64,000 nt of DNA from Rhodanobacteraceae bacterium (GTDB taxonomy: Bacteria; Acidobacteriota; Terriglobia; Terriglobales; Acidobacteriaceae). The notes below the pieces were generated by a model that saw nothing but the letters and a program-made list of their open reading frames with translations, had not been told where the DNA came from and made no database searches. The DNA lies in contig JANXWZ010000112.1 in the NCBI GenBank assembly GCA_025350865.1, forward strand, positions 1 to 64,000, given 5' to 3'. A program made the position numbers and the translations under genes. This document shows, piece by piece, positions 46,317 through 55,416 of this stretch. The stretch's first letter is position 1. Each line of letters starts with the position of its first letter.

Positions 46317-47298
46317 CTAGCGGGCCCTGGGTGCAGGCGGGGCCCCGAGGATGTTGAGCTTGGTGCGGGCCTGCGCGGCTTCCGGCGAGTTGGGGAAGCG
46401 TTGGATGAGCGAGCGGAACTCGCGGATACCAGCTTCCTTGAGCTGCATTTCGACGAGTGCCTGACCCTTGTGAAGGTGTGCGGCGGGAACTTTGTTGCTG
46501 TCCGGGAACTGCTCGATCACCTTGTCGTAGTCCTTGACCGCGGTAGAGTAGTGGGCACCGCGATAGTCGATTTCGCCCATGTAATAGTGGGCGTTCGCGG
46601 AGAGCGGAGCGTCGGGGTAGGCCTTGATCAGGTCGGTGAGCTCGGCGGCTGCGATCGGATAGCGCGCGGCCATAAAGTCATTGAAGGCCGATTTGTACAT
46701 GTCCTCCACGGCAAGCCCGGGAGCGACTGGCGCTGCGCCCTTGCGTCCTGCCGGGACCAATGCCGGAGGAGTTGCTGCCGCTACCTGGACAGGGCTGGGA
46801 CCGGCAGCAGGACCTGCTGCCTGCGGACCGGGAGGCGTCGTGGTCATAGGAGCGGTGCCGCCGGTTTGAGGCATGCTCTGGATGGTCTGGTTGAGATTCT
46901 GCTGCTGCGTCGCGACGTCGGTCATCGCCTTTTCGAGGCGGTTCATCCGAGCCTTCACCTCGTCGAGCGAGTCGTTGAGTGACTGGATCTGGCCCGAGAC
47001 CTGGTCTACCTTGGTGCCCTGAGTCGTCTGCTCGGCGGAGATGGACTTTTGCAGCGCATTGACGGTGACCGACATGCGGTTAACGGAGTCGTTGTTCTGC
47101 TGGACGAGGTCTTTGAGTACGCCCATGCGCTCGTCATTGGACTGCTGCAGGCGAGCCACCGCGTCAAGCAGCGCCTGCACCTTGGTCTGGAGCTCAATCA
47201 TGTCGCGATTCGGCGCATAGGCGGGGGCCATGCGCGGGGCGGAGAGGAACGTCATAACCACGACTGCGGCGGCGAAACGGTAGAAGCTGACCTTATTC
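46317..47298 (-). CDS. cpoB: Tol-Pal system protein CpoB/YbgF-like
   Basis: Signal peptide, coiled coil, TPR region ending MQLKEAGIREFRSLIQRFPNSPEAAQARTKLNIL; next to pal/tolB. Start Met at about 47298. Confidence 0.85.
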
Positions 47299-47382
47299 AT
47301 GGCAGGCTCGGCTTTCTGAAGTGCTGGACTTCTGTGGAAGGAGTTTCTCGATGGTGTAAGGCAAACCATTCTCCCTGTTTGT

Positions 47383-47453
47383 CATCCCGCATGGGATCTG
47401 CTTTCGCTTTCCTGCCTCGCAGGGCAACAGCAGATCCCTGCGGGATGACAAAC
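47383..47453. repeat. Large palindromic repeat GTCATCCCGCATGGGATCTGC...GCAGATCCCTGCGGGATGAC
   Basis: Terminal arms are near-perfect inverted repeats; lies upstream of cpoB and downstream of pal. Confidence 0.75.
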
Positions 47454-47483
47454 AAACGGTAACAGTGAATCAATAATCGGCGT

Positions 47484-48299
47484 CTAGCGGTCGATGGTGA
47501 ATTGGGCCCGGCGATTTTCCTGCCAGCAGGCCTCGGTCGATTGGGTGCAGAACTGCTTTTCCTTGCCGTAGCTGATCACGCGGATGCGAGCAGGTGCGAC
47601 GCCTGCCTGCACGAGCCCGTTCTTGGCGGCATTGGCGCGGTTTTCTCCCAGAGCGAGGTTGTACTCGGCAGACCCGCGCTCATCGGCGTAGCCACCGACG
47701 AGAATGCGAATATCAGGGTGCTGTACCAGGAACGCTGCCGACTGGGCGGCGATGGTCTGGGCGTCGGCGCGCAGTTCAAAGCTGTCGTAATCGAAGAACA
47801 TATCCTTCACGCCGGCCTGGAACTCGGCATCGGAGATCTTGCCACGGGTGCTGCTGGGGCCGATGGTTGTGCCCCCCGGAGCTTCAGTAACCGGCACGCG
47901 AACGGTGACGCGAACGTTGGCTTCGACCGTCCCGCCGTCGCCCTTGGCTACCAAATGGAAGTTGGTGGAGTTGGACGGGGAGACCGTCTGCGTTCCGTTG
48001 ATCGGGACCTGGCCAATACCGTCTATGGTGACGACGCCCGCGTTGGTGGTGCGCCAGTTCAGAACCACCGTTGCTCCGAGGTCGATCGCCAGCGGATCGG
48101 CGGTGATGGTCGCCGTTGGCGGCGGAACTACGACGGCTTCGGTCGTCGTGGGGCCAAGGCTCTGCGGTGGGATTCCGCTGTCCTTCTTGTGGCAGCCTGT
48201 CGTCAGTGCGATGACGGCGCAAGAGGCGGCGAGGAGCAGGCGGCGGTAGGAATGGGAGAAAGACGTGTTCAAGGATTTCGACTTCGATAGTTCGTTCAT
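47484..48299 (-). CDS. pal: Peptidoglycan-associated lipoprotein (OmpA-C domain)
   Basis: Lipobox LTTGC; FFDYDSFELRADAQTIAAQSAAFLVQHPDIRILVGGYADERGSAEYNLALGENRA. Confidence 0.92.
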   Translation of the reverse strand: MNELSKSKSLNTSFSHSYRRLLLAASCAVIALTTGCHKKDSGIPPQSLGPTTTEAVVVPPPTATITADPLAIDLGATVVLNWRTTNAGVVTIDGIGQVPINGTQTVSPSNSTNFHLVAKGDGGTVEANVRVTVRVPVTEAPGGTTIGPSSTRGKISDAEFQAGVKDMFFDYDSFELRADAQTIAAQSAAFLVQHPDIRILVGGYADERGSAEYNLALGENRANAAKNGLVQAGVAPARIRVISYGKEKQFCTQSTEACWQENRRAQFTIDR

Positions 48300-48389
48300 G
48301 CTTGCTCTCCTGCGGAATTGTCTGTACTCCGCTGCATTGCGATTACGTCAAGTCCCATATTCTAAGCGTTGAGTCGAAGGAAAACCGGC

Positions 48390-49766
48390 TTACTTCCAAC
48401 TCCAATTTGGCATGTCGTTGCCGGGGCCCGTGAGCGCGCGCCGATCGGTTCCATCCGCGAGCATTGTCCATATCCTCATATGCTCGACGCGCCCGTCTGG
48501 GGAGTTGGCGTAAACGATGTGGCGGCCATCAGGCGACCACGACGGAAAGTCGCACTGACCGCCGTCGTGGGTGAGTTGGAGCCACTTCTTGGAGGCGATC
48601 TCCATGATGTAAATATCCTGCCCGCCGGGTGCGCCCGGGCCATACTTGCGGTTCCAGCCAAACGCGAGGAACTGGCCGTTAGGCGACCACGATGGCGCAG
48701 AGACGTAGCCGGTATCAGTCAGCCGACTTACGCCGGAGCCGTCGGCCTCCATGGTGTAAAGCTGCGGGAGACCGGTGCGTCCGCTGATCCAGGCGAGCTG
48801 TCCGCCGGTGCGCGGGTTAAAGACCGGCGACATATCCGGGCCTTTGAAGTTGGTCACCTTGCGTCCGAGCGACCCATTCACATCCGAAATCCAGATGTCA
48901 AAATCGCCGTTGCCGGAAGCAGAATAAGCGATGTCTTTGCCGTTCGGCGCCCAGGCCGGGCTGATGCTGCTGGTCCCCGCGCCCTGGAAGTTGACCATCC
49001 GGCCAAGCAGCAGGGAATACATCTTGACCCTAAAGCCGTCCGGGCCGAGCGAGGTGAATGCAAGCCGGGTGTTGTCCGGCGAAACGCGCGGAGAGAGCGA
49101 TATCTGGCCGAGCTTTGTAACCGGGTGCTGATTGGCCCCGTCGTAATCCATCTCCCAGATTTCCTTGGTGCCGCCGGCGGCGTGGACAAAGTAAATTTTG
49201 GTTTCGGCAATGCCGGAGACACCGCCGCCGAGCCGCGAGATGATCTCATCAGCAAAGCGATGGGCGATCTGACGCGCGGAATCTTCGCTGGCGTCCTCGC
49301 TATATTGGCGAGCAAGAACCTGTGGGAATTGTGCGTTCTTGACGTCGTCAAGGTAGCCGTTGACGGCGAGCTTTCCGCCGGTGACTCCAAGAGACCCGAA
49401 CGCAACCATCGCCGCCGAGACTGGGGCTGGAGACCACTGGCCGAGGTTCATCTCGGCAGGAGTGCCGGGTGTGACCGGCGGCGCAATGCTCTTCGAGACC
49501 ATGTCGAAGATGCCGGCGTTCTGGAGGTCGTTGAAGAGGGTGGCGTCGAAGGTCTTGCGGAGGGCGTCTACCGAGCCCGCAGCAGGCTTGAAGTCGGCAA
49601 CCGCGACGCGGGTGCGGTCGGCTGGAGCTTTGTTGGCCTCGCCGAAGATGTCCTGAGCCGACGCACTGCGGCTGAGGCTCGGAACAAGGCTGAAGAGCAG
49701 GAAAAGCGGAAGCGTGATGCGAAATAGCTGCCGCGATGGAGTCGGGGTATAGGCTATGCGATCCAT
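48390..49766 (-). CDS. tolB: Tol-Pal system protein TolB
   Basis: Signal peptide, TolB N-terminal region, WD40-like repeats (SPAWAPNGKDIAYSA, APSWSPNGQFLAF, FPSWSPDGRHIVY). Confidence 0.93.
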   Translation of the reverse strand: MDRIAYTPTPSRQLFRITLPLFLLFSLVPSLSRSASAQDIFGEANKAPADRTRVAVADFKPAAGSVDALRKTFDATLFNDLQNAGIFDMVSKSIAPPVTPGTPAEMNLGQWSPAPVSAAMVAFGSLGVTGGKLAVNGYLDDVKNAQFPQVLARQYSEDASEDSARQIAHRFADEIISRLGGGVSGIAETKIYFVHAAGGTKEIWEMDYDGANQHPVTKLGQISLSPRVSPDNTRLAFTSLGPDGFRVKMYSLLLGRMVNFQGAGTSSISPAWAPNGKDIAYSASGNGDFDIWISDVNGSLGRKVTNFKGPDMSPVFNPRTGGQLAWISGRTGLPQLYTMEADGSGVSRLTDTGYVSAPSWSPNGQFLAFGWNRKYGPGAPGGQDIYIMEIASKKWLQLTHDGGQCDFPSWSPDGRHIVYANSPDGRVEHMRIWTMLADGTDRRALTGPGNDMPNWSWK

Positions 49767-49857
49767 TCGTCTTGTATGGTAGACGGAAACGAACGGAGGA
49801 GGGTTGTGAGCGTGTGGGAAAAGAGGGGGTAATCACTTCGCTTCGGAGCCGATTGGA

Positions 49858-50673
49858 TTAGTTTTGCTTGTAGTCCAGGGCGAACTCTACGGTGATGGGT
49901 TTGGATTGCGGCAGCGGGCCGAAGCCCTCGATGCGCTGGATGGTACGCAGGGCCAGTACGTCAAAAGGGGCGGAACCGCTTTTGGTCAGGATATGGGCGT
50001 CGGATGGTGTGCCGTCCGCGTTGATGGTGAAGACGACGACGGATCTCATGCCTGTCGCTGCGCCGGGAAACATCGGCTGTGTATTCCAGCTCTCAGAGAC
50101 CTTCTGATCGACGATCCGGGCGTAGTAGGCGTATCGCTGTCCGAAGCTGCGGTCGTCTACGGTGATGCTGGCGGTGCCGTTCTTCACCTGCTGAATTGCT
50201 TCGGGGATGCGGACGCCTGAGGTTTCGCCCATGGTGGCTTTTTTAGGATCAGGAGGAGTGACTTCCGCGTGTTTCGGCGGCGCTGGAGCAGGCTTCTCTG
50301 CGATCTTGACTGGCTTGGTTACGGTCTTTTCCGGGATAAGGACTTCGTTGGGCTTGGGCGGTGGTGCGGCCTTTGCTTTCGGTGGAGTGGGTGCCGCGCT
50401 GGGAGTCTCGGAGGTGAGGACGCTGTCCTCTTTGAAGCGCTGTTTGGGTGGCAGCGGGATCGACGGGACCATCGTGGCGGAGATAGAGCCGGATTGCAGC
50501 GTGTGTTCGCCCCAGGCGCTGCTGCTGGCGTGGATCCAGAACACCCAGGCCGCACCACCGCCGAGAATCGCGATATGAGCTGCAAGCGCGACTATAAAAC
50601 CTGCCGAGACGTTCTCCCGGTCGGCCTGGCGGCGCGTTCGCATGGGTACGGATTGGATAGGAAGCGAAGACAT
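49858..50673 (-). CDS. TonB/TolA-like energy transducer
   Basis: N-terminal TM, Pro/Lys-rich linker, C-terminal TonB-like domain (VVVFTINADGTPSDAHILTKSGSAPFDVLALRTIQRI). Confidence 0.85.
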   Translation of the reverse strand: MSSLPIQSVPMRTRRQADRENVSAGFIVALAAHIAILGGGAAWVFWIHASSSAWGEHTLQSGSISATMVPSIPLPPKQRFKEDSVLTSETPSAAPTPPKAKAAPPPKPNEVLIPEKTVTKPVKIAEKPAPAPPKHAEVTPPDPKKATMGETSGVRIPEAIQQVKNGTASITVDDRSFGQRYAYYARIVDQKVSESWNTQPMFPGAATGMRSVVVFTINADGTPSDAHILTKSGSAPFDVLALRTIQRIEGFGPLPQSKPITVEFALDYKQN

Positions 50674-50676
50674 GAG

Positions 50677-51114
50677 TTACTTCTCGATGGGCTGCGTCAC
50701 GATGGAGATGTTGGTGATTCCCGCGCTCTTGACGGCTTCCATAACAGACGCAAACGCTCCGAACTGGACGCGCTCGTCAGCCCGCACGTAGACGGTTTTC
50801 TTTGCCGGGTCATTGCTCTTCGTGTTGAGCAGGGCGGGAAGGTCAGCCAGATTGATCTGCTTGTCCGATCCCCCGGACTGCAGGTAGATGTTCTGGTTCT
50901 TATCGATTGTGACGACCATACGCTCTTCAGTCAGCGTGGCGGTGGAGCGGGTATGCGGTATAGCCACGTCAATCCCAGACTGCAGGACCGGCGCGGTGAG
51001 CATGAAGATAAGCAGGAGCACCAACACTACGTCCACGAGCGGCGTAATGTTGATCTCCGACATGGCGGTCTGAGTGTGACGGCGACCGGTTCCCATTTGG
51101 GAGGAGTAAGCCAT
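50677..51114 (-). CDS. tolR: ExbD/TolR biopolymer transport protein
   Basis: SEINITPLVDVVLVLLLIFMLTAPVLQSGIDVAIP. Confidence 0.93.
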   Translation of the reverse strand: MAYSSQMGTGRRHTQTAMSEINITPLVDVVLVLLLIFMLTAPVLQSGIDVAIPHTRSTATLTEERMVVTIDKNQNIYLQSGGSDKQINLADLPALLNTKSNDPAKKTVYVRADERVQFGAFASVMEAVKSAGITNISIVTQPIEK

Positions 51115-51938
51115 CAGAAGACCCTCCGGTGCTCGCCCGACATGGCTGCGGTGGGGGGAGTGGTTGGTGCGGGCGGCGTGTAGTTGGCGGCGTTCTCAAT
51201 CGCGTTGAGCAGCTCGCGACCGAAGTCGTCGATACGTGCGCCGAAATCGCGCAGTTGCGACGTCAACTGGTTATAGCCCGCGCCGGCTGGGATCGCGACG
51301 AGAATTCCGGCGGCGGTGGTGACGAGGGCTTCGGAGATACCGGGAGCTACGGCTCGCAAGGTTGCCGCGCCGGCCGTTCCGAGGCCATGGAAGGCGTCGA
51401 TGATGCCCCACACGGTGCCGAACAGGCCGATGTACGGAGCATTGGTGGCGATTGTGGCAAGCCAGGTCAGGCGGTCTTCCATGACGGTAAGAGCCTCGCT
51501 CGATGCGGTAGCGGCAGCGCGCTCAAGGCCGATCGGATTGCGCGGGTGGCCGCGACCGTTGGTCTGGCGCTGATATTCGTCGTTGATTTCAGTGAAGACC
51601 GCGACCAGCGGCGAAGGCTTGAACTGTTCGGCGACGGAGGAGATTTCACTAAGCCGCCCCGACTTCCGAAAGGCGCGGAGGAATCGCGCCGACTGTGCCC
51701 GTGCCGTGGCGAAACTCCGGTACTTGGAAATCATGATGGTCCACGAAAAGATGCTCAGGGCAGCCAGCAGGACGAGCACGCCGATGGCTACGGGGCCGGT
51801 GTGGTGCAGGATGTCGCCGATGGCAGACGTGTTCTCAGGCGAAGGCAGCGGCGTCGCGGCGTCAGGCTGCGCGGCAGCCACTTGAAGAAACGAGTGGAGC
51901 AGCGTCGATGCAAGGGAGTTCGTCAGGGATAGAGTCAT
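51114..51938 (-). CDS. tolQ: MotA/TolQ/ExbB proton channel protein
   Basis: LTWLATIATNAPYIGLFGTVWGIIDAFHGLG...APGISEALVTTAAGILVAIPAGAGYN. Confidence 0.93.
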   Translation of the reverse strand: MTLSLTNSLASTLLHSFLQVAAAQPDAATPLPSPENTSAIGDILHHTGPVAIGVLVLLAALSIFSWTIMISKYRSFATARAQSARFLRAFRKSGRLSEISSVAEQFKPSPLVAVFTEINDEYQRQTNGRGHPRNPIGLERAAATASSEALTVMEDRLTWLATIATNAPYIGLFGTVWGIIDAFHGLGTAGAATLRAVAPGISEALVTTAAGILVAIPAGAGYNQLTSQLRDFGARIDDFGRELLNAIENAANYTPPAPTTPPTAAMSGEHRRVF

Positions 51939-52047
51939 TCGTGTTTTGGCCTTCTGGATACAAGTGTATCGAGTCTAAGACGCATTGCGGCGCCCATCGA
52001 GGTGTACCGATGGTGTTCGCTGGCCTGATTCGTTACGAGGATTCAGA

Positions 52048-53502
52048 CTATTTCATAGATTCACATGCGAAGTTAGCCGCTTCATCAATGCGGCCAGTAC
52101 CGTTGTAAACCGAAACCTGGGGATACGGGCACAGCGGGCGGGTGCGATCCACTTTGCCTGCCGTGCGATGGGAGGCGAGGATTTGCGTGGGCGGTATCCC
52201 GTGCTCTACCCACTGCTCCAATGAGCCGATCTTGTCGAAGGTGTCGGGGCCTTCACCGCCGGAGCAGTGTCCCATGCCGGGAACCATGAAGAGGCGGACC
52301 CAGTTTGGATCGGGGTTGAGGGCGGTGGTTGATTTGTAGAACTCGACACTGGAGCCGGGGGCGACCTGCTGATCGGCCCAGCCGTGATACAGCAGCAGCT
52401 TGCCGTCGTGTTTGGCGAAGGCTGAGAGGTTGGGGTCGAACTCGTCGATATCTTTGTCGATCGCGTGGGCTTTGGCGGTGTCGCGATCGACGTCGAAAGT
52501 GCGCCAATCCCATTTGGGATCCTGGTAGACGACATAACGGAACTCATCCCAGAAGAGCTCGGCGGGTTCCGGGCCGCCGGCGAGACGCGCCCATCGCAGT
52601 TCGGTGCCGGGCTCCAGCCGTGGAAACAGGACTTTACCCTTCGAATCCACCTCCGGGCTGACGATCGTTTGCGCCGTCTTGATCTGGGCCGGGGTAAGGC
52701 AATCGGAGCCGTCACCGGACTTGCACGCGAGCGTGCTGAAGTCGGGATGGCAGCTTTGCGGGTCGCCGATAAGACCGTCTTTGAGTCCGTCTTTCGCATC
52801 GCAGGCATTCAAAACGGCCTGGTGGATCATGGGATATTTGCTGGGCGGTATGAACGAAGCGGGATCCTTGAACGTCTCGTTCGCGAGCCAGAGCGCCCAC
52901 GAGTTGCGGCGAATGTTGGCGGGGTCGCCGGCAATGATGCCGTCGAATTCGTCAGGATAGCGCGCGGCCTGCAGCAGACCCTCGCGTCCGCCGCCGGAGC
53001 AGCCATTCCAATACGAGTGGCTGGGATCGCGGCCGTAAAACGCCTTGATCAACGCCTTCGCTTCGACGGTCATCTCGTGCTCGGCACGATAAGCGAAATC
53101 GACGAGCTTTTCCGGGTGGCTGACGACGAAACTACCGCTGCCACCGGTGTGGCCGTCGTCGGTGGCAGCAGTGGCATAGCCGCGACGGAGAGCTTCGGCC
53201 ATGGCGTCGGAGGCGATTGAGCCTCCCCAACCGCCGCTGCCGACGGCCATGAATTTGCCGTTCCAAGTGGTGGTTGGGAGCCAGACTTCGATGTGGATTT
53301 CGGAGTCGGAGGTGGGCTTGAGGGTGGCTGCTACGCGACAGAAGGCGGGTAGGTTGGCGATGGGTTTTGCAGACGCGCCCGCAGTCTCGGTGATGGCGGA
53401 GTCTATCGATACGGCAGGAGACGCAAGCTTGCGGAGGGAATCGCAGGTTTGGGCGTGGAGTCCGGATGCGACAAAAAGAAGGGCGAGCGTGGGTCGCAGC
53501 AT
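52048..53502 (-). CDS. Tannase/feruloyl esterase family protein
   Basis: KFMAVGSGGWGGSI, SYWNGCSGGGREGLLQAARYPDEFDGIIAGDPA, KLLLYHGWADQQVAP, GMGHCSGG. Confidence 0.92.
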   Translation of the reverse strand: MLRPTLALLFVASGLHAQTCDSLRKLASPAVSIDSAITETAGASAKPIANLPAFCRVAATLKPTSDSEIHIEVWLPTTTWNGKFMAVGSGGWGGSIASDAMAEALRRGYATAATDDGHTGGSGSFVVSHPEKLVDFAYRAEHEMTVEAKALIKAFYGRDPSHSYWNGCSGGGREGLLQAARYPDEFDGIIAGDPANIRRNSWALWLANETFKDPASFIPPSKYPMIHQAVLNACDAKDGLKDGLIGDPQSCHPDFSTLACKSGDGSDCLTPAQIKTAQTIVSPEVDSKGKVLFPRLEPGTELRWARLAGGPEPAELFWDEFRYVVYQDPKWDWRTFDVDRDTAKAHAIDKDIDEFDPNLSAFAKHDGKLLLYHGWADQQVAPGSSVEFYKSTTALNPDPNWVRLFMVPGMGHCSGGEGPDTFDKIGSLEQWVEHGIPPTQILASHRTAGKVDRTRPLCPYPQVSVYNGTGRIDEAANFACESMK

Positions 53503-53555
53503 GATGCTGATCAGTCTAGTGCAACTGCTGAGTCAGTGGCCGGTGAGCTTGTCGC

Positions 53556-53600
53556 GCCCCACCTCAAACGATGGAACCGTTTGAGATGGGGCACCCGGAC
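53556..53600 (+). repeat. Palindromic element, copy 12
   Basis: gccccacctcaaacgatggaaccgtttgagatggggcacccggac. Confidence 0.9.
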
Positions 53601-53608
53601 TTCAGTGC

Positions 53609-55258
53609 TTACTTGCTGGCTTTCCTGGCGGCTTCGAACTCGTCGCCGGCTTTCCACGTTATGGGCGGGCCAGTGAGGGAGTTCCATCCTAGCTCGATCC
53701 CCAACCGGCATAGAGCCGCGTTGCCGGTGAAGTCCCACTCCTCGTGGAAGTTGTCGGTGACGTTGTGGTAGTCGTTCTTGTTGTAGTTGGCGGCAAGAGC
53801 TTTGACCTTAGCTTCGTCGGGGCCGATGTATTTGAGGTCGCCGCCCTGGCCGACGGAGAACGCCGGCACCCCGGCGTGGGCGAAGGAGAAGTGATCGGAG
53901 CGGTAATAGCCTCCGCTGGTGTCAGGTCGCGGCGGGGGGATGGAATAGCCGAACCTCTTTGCGGTGGTTTCAAGTGTCGGGTAAAACGTTGTTCGCTGCG
54001 AGCCGGAGGCGTGAAGCTGATCACCCTGGCCGTAGGGAAGAATTTCGTCAAAGTTCAGGTCGAGGTTGATCTGTCCTATGGGAACTGGCGGATGTTGCGC
54101 TAGATAGGCCGAGCCAAGCAAACCCTGCTCCTCCGCAGTGACCGCGGCGAAGATCATGGAGTGGGGCGGTGTGACTTTCGCGACGGACAGGGCTCGGGCC
54201 ATTTCGAGGATCATTGCGGCGCCTGTGCCGTTGTCGCCCGCGCCGTTGAAGATGTTGTCCTCAGCGGGTTTGCCGTCGGATTTGACGCCGAGGTGGTCGT
54301 AGTGGGCGGTGTAGATGACCGCCTGATCGTTGCCCGGTGCGCCGGGCAGGATGCCGATGACGTTGGGCGACTGGAAGTTACGCACGGTGCTCACGATGGT
54401 GGCGTCGAGCTTTATGGGCAGCTCTCGAGCCTTGAAGCCGCGGGTTCCGGCGGCGGTGAACTCCTTATCAAGGTCGGTGCCGCTGGCTGCGAAGATTTGC
54501 TTGGCAACGTCGAGCTGAATCCAGCTTGCGGCCTTGACATGTGGGTTTTCATCGTGCGCGATGAAGGTCTTCTCTGCGGAGTTTGAGTTGCGCACGACGT
54601 CCCATCCGTAGGACGCCAGATCAGTCCGGTGGATGATGAGCGCGCCAATGGCTCCCTTGCGCGCCGCCTGCTCGAACTTGTAGGTCCAGCGGCCGTAGTA
54701 GGTGAGGGATTTGCCGCCGAAGAAGTTGGGGTCGTCGGAGGGCGGGTCGTTGACGAAGCAGAGGATTACTTTTCCCTTTACGTCGATGCCGGCGAAATCA
54801 TCCCACTGGAACTCGGGCGCCGTGATGCCGTAGCCGACCCAGACGATTGGCGCACTGATCGTCACGGAGGACGTTAGCTGCTCGTTGAAGACGACGAAAT
54901 CATCGGCGAATCTCAGTTTGGTGGGGGCGCCGGTCTTGGGGACGAGGGTGAAGGTCGTCTTGACGGGATCGGCCTTGACGCTGGTAAAGTCCACCTGCTG
55001 GAAGAAGGTGCCCTTGTCGCCGCCGGGCTTGAGGCCGTAGCTCTCGAACTGCGACGCGATGTATTTCGCGGCGAGTTCGCCTCCGCGCTGGCCGGGATAC
55101 CGGCCTTCGAGCAGGTCGTCGGAAAGGTAGCGGTCGTAGGCGCGAATAGATGCCGAAGAGACTGCTGCTTTGGCGGCTTCGACTGAGGGCGGGATAGTCT
55201 GGGCAGCAAGCGGGAGAGACGAAGCAAGAATGGCGGCGGCTAGTAGGTGGCGTGGCAT
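53609..55258 (-). CDS. M28 family metallopeptidase
   Basis: VIYTAHYDHLGV, NGAGDNGTGAAMILEMARAL, AAVTAEEQGLLGSAYLA; signal peptide. Confidence 0.92.
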   Translation of the reverse strand: MPRHLLAAAILASSLPLAAQTIPPSVEAAKAAVSSASIRAYDRYLSDDLLEGRYPGQRGGELAAKYIASQFESYGLKPGGDKGTFFQQVDFTSVKADPVKTTFTLVPKTGAPTKLRFADDFVVFNEQLTSSVTISAPIVWVGYGITAPEFQWDDFAGIDVKGKVILCFVNDPPSDDPNFFGGKSLTYYGRWTYKFEQAARKGAIGALIIHRTDLASYGWDVVRNSNSAEKTFIAHDENPHVKAASWIQLDVAKQIFAASGTDLDKEFTAAGTRGFKARELPIKLDATIVSTVRNFQSPNVIGILPGAPGNDQAVIYTAHYDHLGVKSDGKPAEDNIFNGAGDNGTGAAMILEMARALSVAKVTPPHSMIFAAVTAEEQGLLGSAYLAQHPPVPIGQINLDLNFDEILPYGQGDQLHASGSQRTTFYPTLETTAKRFGYSIPPPRPDTSGGYYRSDHFSFAHAGVPAFSVGQGGDLKYIGPDEAKVKALAANYNKNDYHNVTDNFHEEWDFTGNAALCRLGIELGWNSLTGPPITWKAGDEFEAARKASK

Positions 55259-55416
55259 AGTGTGCTAGGAGTTTACTCTGAGGCACGGCCAAGTGCGCCC
55301 TGACGCCGGGCGGGCGGTGGTTTCCACCCCATTTTCGCACCATATTGGACGCTTCGCGTGAGGGCAACAACTTCGTGCTACGCTTTGCCTTGAGCGAAGG
55401 TGAGGCGAAGCGAGAG

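Noticed and set aside
48369-49727. 452-aa + strand ORF
   Set aside because: Lies antisense to tolB, which has clear motifs; low-complexity composition typical of high-GC shadow ORFs.
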